The notes under the pieces were generated by a model, which searched no databases, was not told the origin of the DNA, and saw nothing but the letters and a program-made list of their open reading frames with translations. The position numbers and the translations under genes were made by a program. DNA of 64,000 nt from an uncultured Lachnospiraceae bacterium (GTDB taxonomy: Bacteria; Bacillota; Clostridia; Lachnospirales; Lachnospiraceae). The stretch lies in NCBI GenBank assembly GCA_947626415.1, contig CANQSA010000002.1:62001-126000 (forward strand), in the 5' to 3' direction. Shown here piece by piece: positions 60,781 to 64,000 of this stretch (positions within the stretch are counted from its first letter, which is position 1; each line of letters starts with the position of its first letter).

Positions 60781-61902
60781 CTATACGTTGTATCTGTTTT
60801 CCTTCTCCAAAACGATCGGGATCTCACCATTTTCTCCGATATATGTGGAGTTTGCCCGGATCGTACCTCTGCTCTCTACGATACAATTCTCGATATGGCA
60901 GTTATCTCCGATATATACGTTGTTCAAAATAATGGAATTCTTGATCACACAGTTGTTGCCGATATAGGCTTTCTTAAACAGTACGGAATTTTCCACCGTA
61001 CCGTTAATGATACATCCGCTGGATACCAGTGAATTCCGCACCTCTGCACCCGGATTATACTTCGCCGGCGGATTATCCTCCACCTTGGAGTATACGTCGG
61101 GATATTGTTTGAAAAAATAATCCCGGATCTCCGGTTTCAGGAAGTCCATGTTGGTATTGTAGTAAGATTCCACTGTGGAAATATTACTCCAGTAAGACTC
61201 CAGTTTATACGCGTAGATTCTCTTCAGATTCTTATAGCGAACCAAAATATCGCCGACAAAATCATACCGATCCTCTGCCGCGCACTTCTCAATCAATTCA
61301 ATCAGCTGTCTTCTCCGGATCACATAAATACCGGTAGAGATTGTTGTGGAATTGGTCATCATGGGCTTCTCTTCAAACTCAATGATCCTGCTGTCCGCAT
61401 CCGTCTTCACACAGCCAAATCTGCTGATATCCTCTCCTTCACCAAATTCTTTACAAACGACGGTAATATCCGCTTTCTTCTCAATATGATATTCCAGCAC
61501 CTTGTTGTAATCCAGTTTGTAAACGCCGTCGCCGGCCGCGATCACCACATACGGCTCATGGCTGTTCTTCAGAAAATTGATATTCTGATAAATAGAATCT
61601 GCCGTACCTCTGTACCAGAATCCGTTATCGGCAGTAATGGAAGGGGTAAATACATAAAGACCGCCCTGCTTTCTGCCGAAGTCCCACCACTTGGAGGAGC
61701 TCAAATGCTCATTCAGGGAAAGCGCGTTGTACTGTGTCAGCACCGCTACCTTCTGAATGTGAGAGTTTGTCATATTGCTCAGTGCAAAATCTATGCACCG
61801 ATAGCTTCCTGCAACCGGCATCGCCGCGATGGCTCTTTTGTATGAAAGCTCTCTCATCTTGTTGTTGTTTCCGCCTGCCAGTATCAATCCAATCGCTCTC
61901 AT
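60781..61902 (-). CDS. glgD: Glucose-1-phosphate adenylyltransferase regulatory-type subunit GlgD
   Basis: A 373-residue partner of GlgC. The nucleotidyltransferase fold and C-terminal left-handed beta-helix repeats are present ([24 protein letters not shown]). The phosphate-binding loop is altered: AGGNNNKM replaces the AGGxGSRL of GlgC, consistent with the non-catalytic or regulatory role known for GlgD in Firmicutes. It overlaps glgC by ATGA, so the two are made in a fixed ratio for ADP-glucose and glycogen synthesis. Confidence 0.94.
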   Translation of the reverse strand: MRAIGLILAGGNNNKMRELSYKRAIAAMPVAGSYRCIDFALSNMTNSHIQKVAVLTQYNALSLNEHLSSSKWWDFGRKQGGLYVFTPSITADNGFWYRGTADSIYQNINFLKNSHEPYVVIAAGDGVYKLDYNKVLEYHIEKKADITVVCKEFGEGEDISRFGCVKTDADSRIIEFEEKPMMTNSTTISTGIYVIRRRQLIELIEKCAAEDRYDFVGDILVRYKNLKRIYAYKLESYWSNISTVESYYNTNMDFLKPEIRDYFFKQYPDVYSKVEDNPPAKYNPGAEVRNSLVSSGCIINGTVENSVLFKKAYIGNNCVIKNSIILNNVYIGDNCHIENCIVESRGTIRANSTYIGENGEIPIVLEKENRYNV

Positions 61903-63173
61903 TCCATATCACCTGCCTTAATAATATATTCGCCGCTTGCCAGTACGCCGTCCACATAATCTTCTGCGCCCGTTACACCGGAAATCGCCGTATTCTTGCC
62001 TACTTTCACGCCGTCAGGCAGTACGGAATTCTCTCCGATGGTAGCCAGTCCGAACGCATAGATCTTCGGATCCAGTTTGCTGGGCGCTTCTTCTCCGATT
62101 CCCAGCTCACAGTTCTTTCCTACCGTAACATTCTCCGCGATAATCGCCTTATAAACCTGGCTGCCTGCGCCGATCACCGTATCCTTCATAATGATGGAAT
62201 CTCGTACGACCGCTCCCTTTTCAATGGTTACGCCCGGACCGATAATGGAGTTGTAGATCTCACCCTCGATGGTGGCGCCGTCACTGATAATACACCGGTC
62301 AATCTTCGAATCACTGGAAATGTACTGCGGCGGCAGGGTATCATTCTTCGTATAGATCCGCCAGAATTCTTCATACAGATTAAATACGGGAATGATATCG
62401 ATCAGTTCCATATTCGCTTCCCAATAGGAGCCCAATGTACCGACATCCTTCCAATAGCCATTGTACTCGTAAGCAAATACACGGTCACCTCTTCCAAAAC
62501 AATATGGAATAATATGCTTACCAAAGTCACAATTTCTCTGATCCTTTAACTTGATCAGCGCTTCTTTTAAAATCGGCCAGCTGAAAATGTAGATACCCAT
62601 AGAAGCCAGATTGCTTCTCGGGTTTGCCGGTTTCTCTTCGAAATCGGTAATCCTGTTATTATCATCTGTGATCACAATGCCGAACCGGCTTGCTTCTTCG
62701 ATCGGTACAGGCATAGCCGCAATGGTAATATCGGCATTATTCGCCTTATGATAATCCAGCATCACTTCATAATCCATCTTATATATATGGTCCCCCGATA
62801 AGATCAGCACATAATCCGGATTATAGGAATCCATGTAATCAATGTTCTGAAAGATCGCGTTCGCGGTACCGGTGTACCACTCGCTGCTGGTGCTCTTCTC
62901 GTAAGGCGGCAGCACGGTCACGCCGCCGATATTGCGATCCAGATCCCAGGGAATACCGATGCCGATATGCGCATTCAGTCTCAGCGGCTGATACTGGGTC
63001 AGTACACCCACCGTATCCACGCCTGAGTTAATACAGTTGCTAAGCGGGAAGTCGATGATTCTGTACTTACCACCGAAAGATACTGCTGGCTTTGCAACCT
63101 TCGCTGTCAGTACACCCAGTCTGCTTCCCTGTCCACCTGCTAAAAGCATGGCAATCATTTCTTTCTTAATCAC
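61899..63173 (-). CDS. glgC: Glucose-1-phosphate adenylyltransferase catalytic subunit GlgC
   Basis: A 424-residue enzyme making ADP-glucose from ATP and glucose-1-phosphate, the committed step of glycogen storage. The catalytic loop [29 protein letters not shown] is intact at ~9-38. It is followed by GDHIYKMDY near 128 and [11 protein letters not shown] near 185, and a C-terminal beta-helix. A good promoter lies 37-64 bp upstream. Divergent from murC. Confidence 0.96.
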   Translation of the reverse strand: MIKKEMIAMLLAGGQGSRLGVLTAKVAKPAVSFGGKYRIIDFPLSNCINSGVDTVGVLTQYQPLRLNAHIGIGIPWDLDRNIGGVTVLPPYEKSTSSEWYTGTANAIFQNIDYMDSYNPDYVLILSGDHIYKMDYEVMLDYHKANNADITIAAMPVPIEEASRFGIVITDDNNRITDFEEKPANPRSNLASMGIYIFSWPILKEALIKLKDQRNCDFGKHIIPYCFGRGDRVFAYEYNGYWKDVGTLGSYWEANMELIDIIPVFNLYEEFWRIYTKNDTLPPQYISSDSKIDRCIISDGATIEGEIYNSIIGPGVTIEKGAVVRDSIIMKDTVIGAGSQVYKAIIAENVTVGKNCELGIGEEAPSKLDPKIYAFGLATIGENSVLPDGVKVGKNTAISGVTGAEDYVDGVLASGEYIIKAGDME

Positions 63174-63209
63174 GCTATCACCTCGCTGTAAAGTTTATTT
63201 GATAGATAG

Positions 63210-63237
63210 ATTATAACATAAAATCCAAAATATTCAA
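63210..63237 (-). promoter_or_regulatory. SigA promoter of glgC-glgD
   Basis: On the minus strand TTGAAT (63237-63232), 16-bp spacer, perfect TATAAT (63215-63210). The rest of the 63,174-63,475 intergenic stretch is very AT-rich with poly-T tracts on the plus strand and shows no other gene. Confidence 0.7.
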
Positions 63238-63403
63238 ATTATTTTTCGTTTTTTTGTATAATATTTTTTCGTGTTTTTCTGACTTTTCGTTTTTTTCATA
63301 TAAATTTACACAATTTTTCTTTGGCTTTTTCGTCATTATCACTATCTTTATTTATTTTTGCCCGGACCAAGGTGATTATGCTTCGATTTTTTAATGATTT
63401 TTG

Positions 63404-63432
63404 TGGCATTTTTTGTATTCCTATAGTATAAT
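63404..63432 (+). promoter_or_regulatory. Promoter of murC
   Basis: TATAAT at 63427-63432, with a weak -35 candidate (TGGCAT at 63404-63409, 17-bp spacer). About 44 bp before the murC start codon. Confidence 0.5.
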
Positions 63433-63475
63433 AAAACCGTTCAGACACTATTTTTTTACAGGAGGATACTTCCTT

Positions 63476-64000
63476 ATGTATCAAATTGATTTTTCATGTA
63501 CCGGCTGGGTACATTTTACGGGAATAGGCGGTATCAGTATGAGCGGATTGGCGGAGATCCTGCTTGCGAAGGGCTTTCGCGTATCCGGTTCCGACTCCAG
63601 ATCCAGCGCAATCACCGAACATCTGGAATCTCTGGGCGCTGAGGTCTCTTATCGTCAGGTTGCCGACAATATTTCTCCCGAAATGGAAGTGTTAGTCTAT
63701 ACGGCTGCCGTTAAGCCGGACAATCCGGAGCTGGTACGGGCTGCCGAGCTGGGTGTGCCTCTGCTGACCCGTGCGGAATTTCTCGGACAGATCATGCGCA
63801 ATTACAAGACCGCGATCGGGGTTTCCGGTACGCACGGCAAGACGACGACGACCTCCATCCTCTCGGAGATCCTGTTAGACAGCGGATTGGATCCGACGAT
63901 TCTGGTCGGCGGCATTTTTGAACATATCCACGGCAATCTGCGGATCGGGCACTCCGATCTGTTTGTCACCGAGGCCTGTGAATATACCAACAGTTTTCTG
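63476..64000 (+). CDS. murC: UDP-N-acetylmuramate-L-alanine ligase MurC, 5' part
   Basis: The first 175 residues are visible; the gene runs off the right edge. The Rossmann-like start VHFTGIGGISMSGLAEIL near 12, the PDN segment near 80 and the ATP-binding loop GVSGTHGKTTTTS near 115 identify MurC, which adds L-Ala to UDP-MurNAc in peptidoglycan synthesis. AGGAGG lies 10 nt before the ATG, slightly long spacing. Confidence 0.95.
   Translation, partial: MYQIDFSCTGWVHFTGIGGISMSGLAEILLAKGFRVSGSDSRSSAITEHLESLGAEVSYRQVADNISPEMEVLVYTAAVKPDNPELVRAAELGVPLLTRAEFLGQIMRNYKTAIGVSGTHGKTTTTSILSEILLDSGLDPTILVGGIFEHIHGNLRIGHSDLFVTEACEYTNSFL

Overview
The window comes from a spore-forming, gut-type member of the Clostridia, most likely Lachnospiraceae. 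Reasons: moderate GC; strong Shine-Dalgarno (SD) sites; sporulation genes (spoIIE, yabP, yabQ, spoVT, spoVG); the paired glgC/glgD subunits typical of clostridia; a bile-salt-hydrolase-like enzyme; and Lachnospiraceae-style secreted proteins with aromatic cell-wall-binding repeats. Almost every gene lies on the minus strand, so transcription runs from high to low coordinates.

1-28,547: an exopolysaccharide/capsule locus. A polytopic UDP-sugar 4,6-dehydratase has its own promoter and terminator. Next comes a promoter, a structured leader with an attenuator-like hairpin, and loaP, a NusG-paralogue antiterminator. loaP heads a run of close-packed genes of at least 26 kb: initiating phosphosugar transferase, sugar epimerase, five glycosyltransferases, an EpsG-type polymerase, a LicD-type phosphotransferase, two giant secreted phosphodiester-glycosidase/repeat proteins, a Wzx flippase, CapE/FnlA and CapG/FnlC-like enzymes, and a 14-codon fragment of a further gene at the left edge. 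LicD (makes phosphodiester substituents), the phosphodiester glycosidase domains (cleave such bonds) and the choline/glucan-binding-like repeats suggest an envelope glycan that carries phosphodiester decorations and is also bound or trimmed by its own surface proteins.

28,582-38,869: mixed accessory genes. A CwlC-like amidase with SPOR repeats, a zinc-dependent phospholipase-C-like protein and a bile salt hydrolase are followed by a small islet (31.4-34.7 kb). The islet holds a nuclease-fold toxin-like gene that seems to start at AUA, a structured RNA/terminator, a Fic protein with an in-frame TGA near its N-terminus, and an AAA+/DUF4143 ATPase. A two-gene GH13 amylase/GH51 arabinofuranosidase operon follows.

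38,870-48,162: conserved sporulation and division core in Bacillus-like order (spoVT, hup, rqcP, yabP, yabQ, divIC, spoIIE, tilS, hpt, ftsH). Promoters resembling SigG, SigE and the Spo0A-activated type can be read in front of spoVT, yabP and spoIIE. A candidate small RNA lies in the ftsH 3' region.

48,216-64,000: DNA-deoxyinosine glycosylase, MgtE, small regulators, M18 aminopeptidase, Cu/Zn superoxide dismutase, a NYN-LOTUS RNA-processing-type protein, D,D-carboxypeptidase, mfd, pth, spoVG, glgD, glgC, and the divergent 5' part of murC, cut by the right edge. All family assignments are from reading the sequence; no database search was run.
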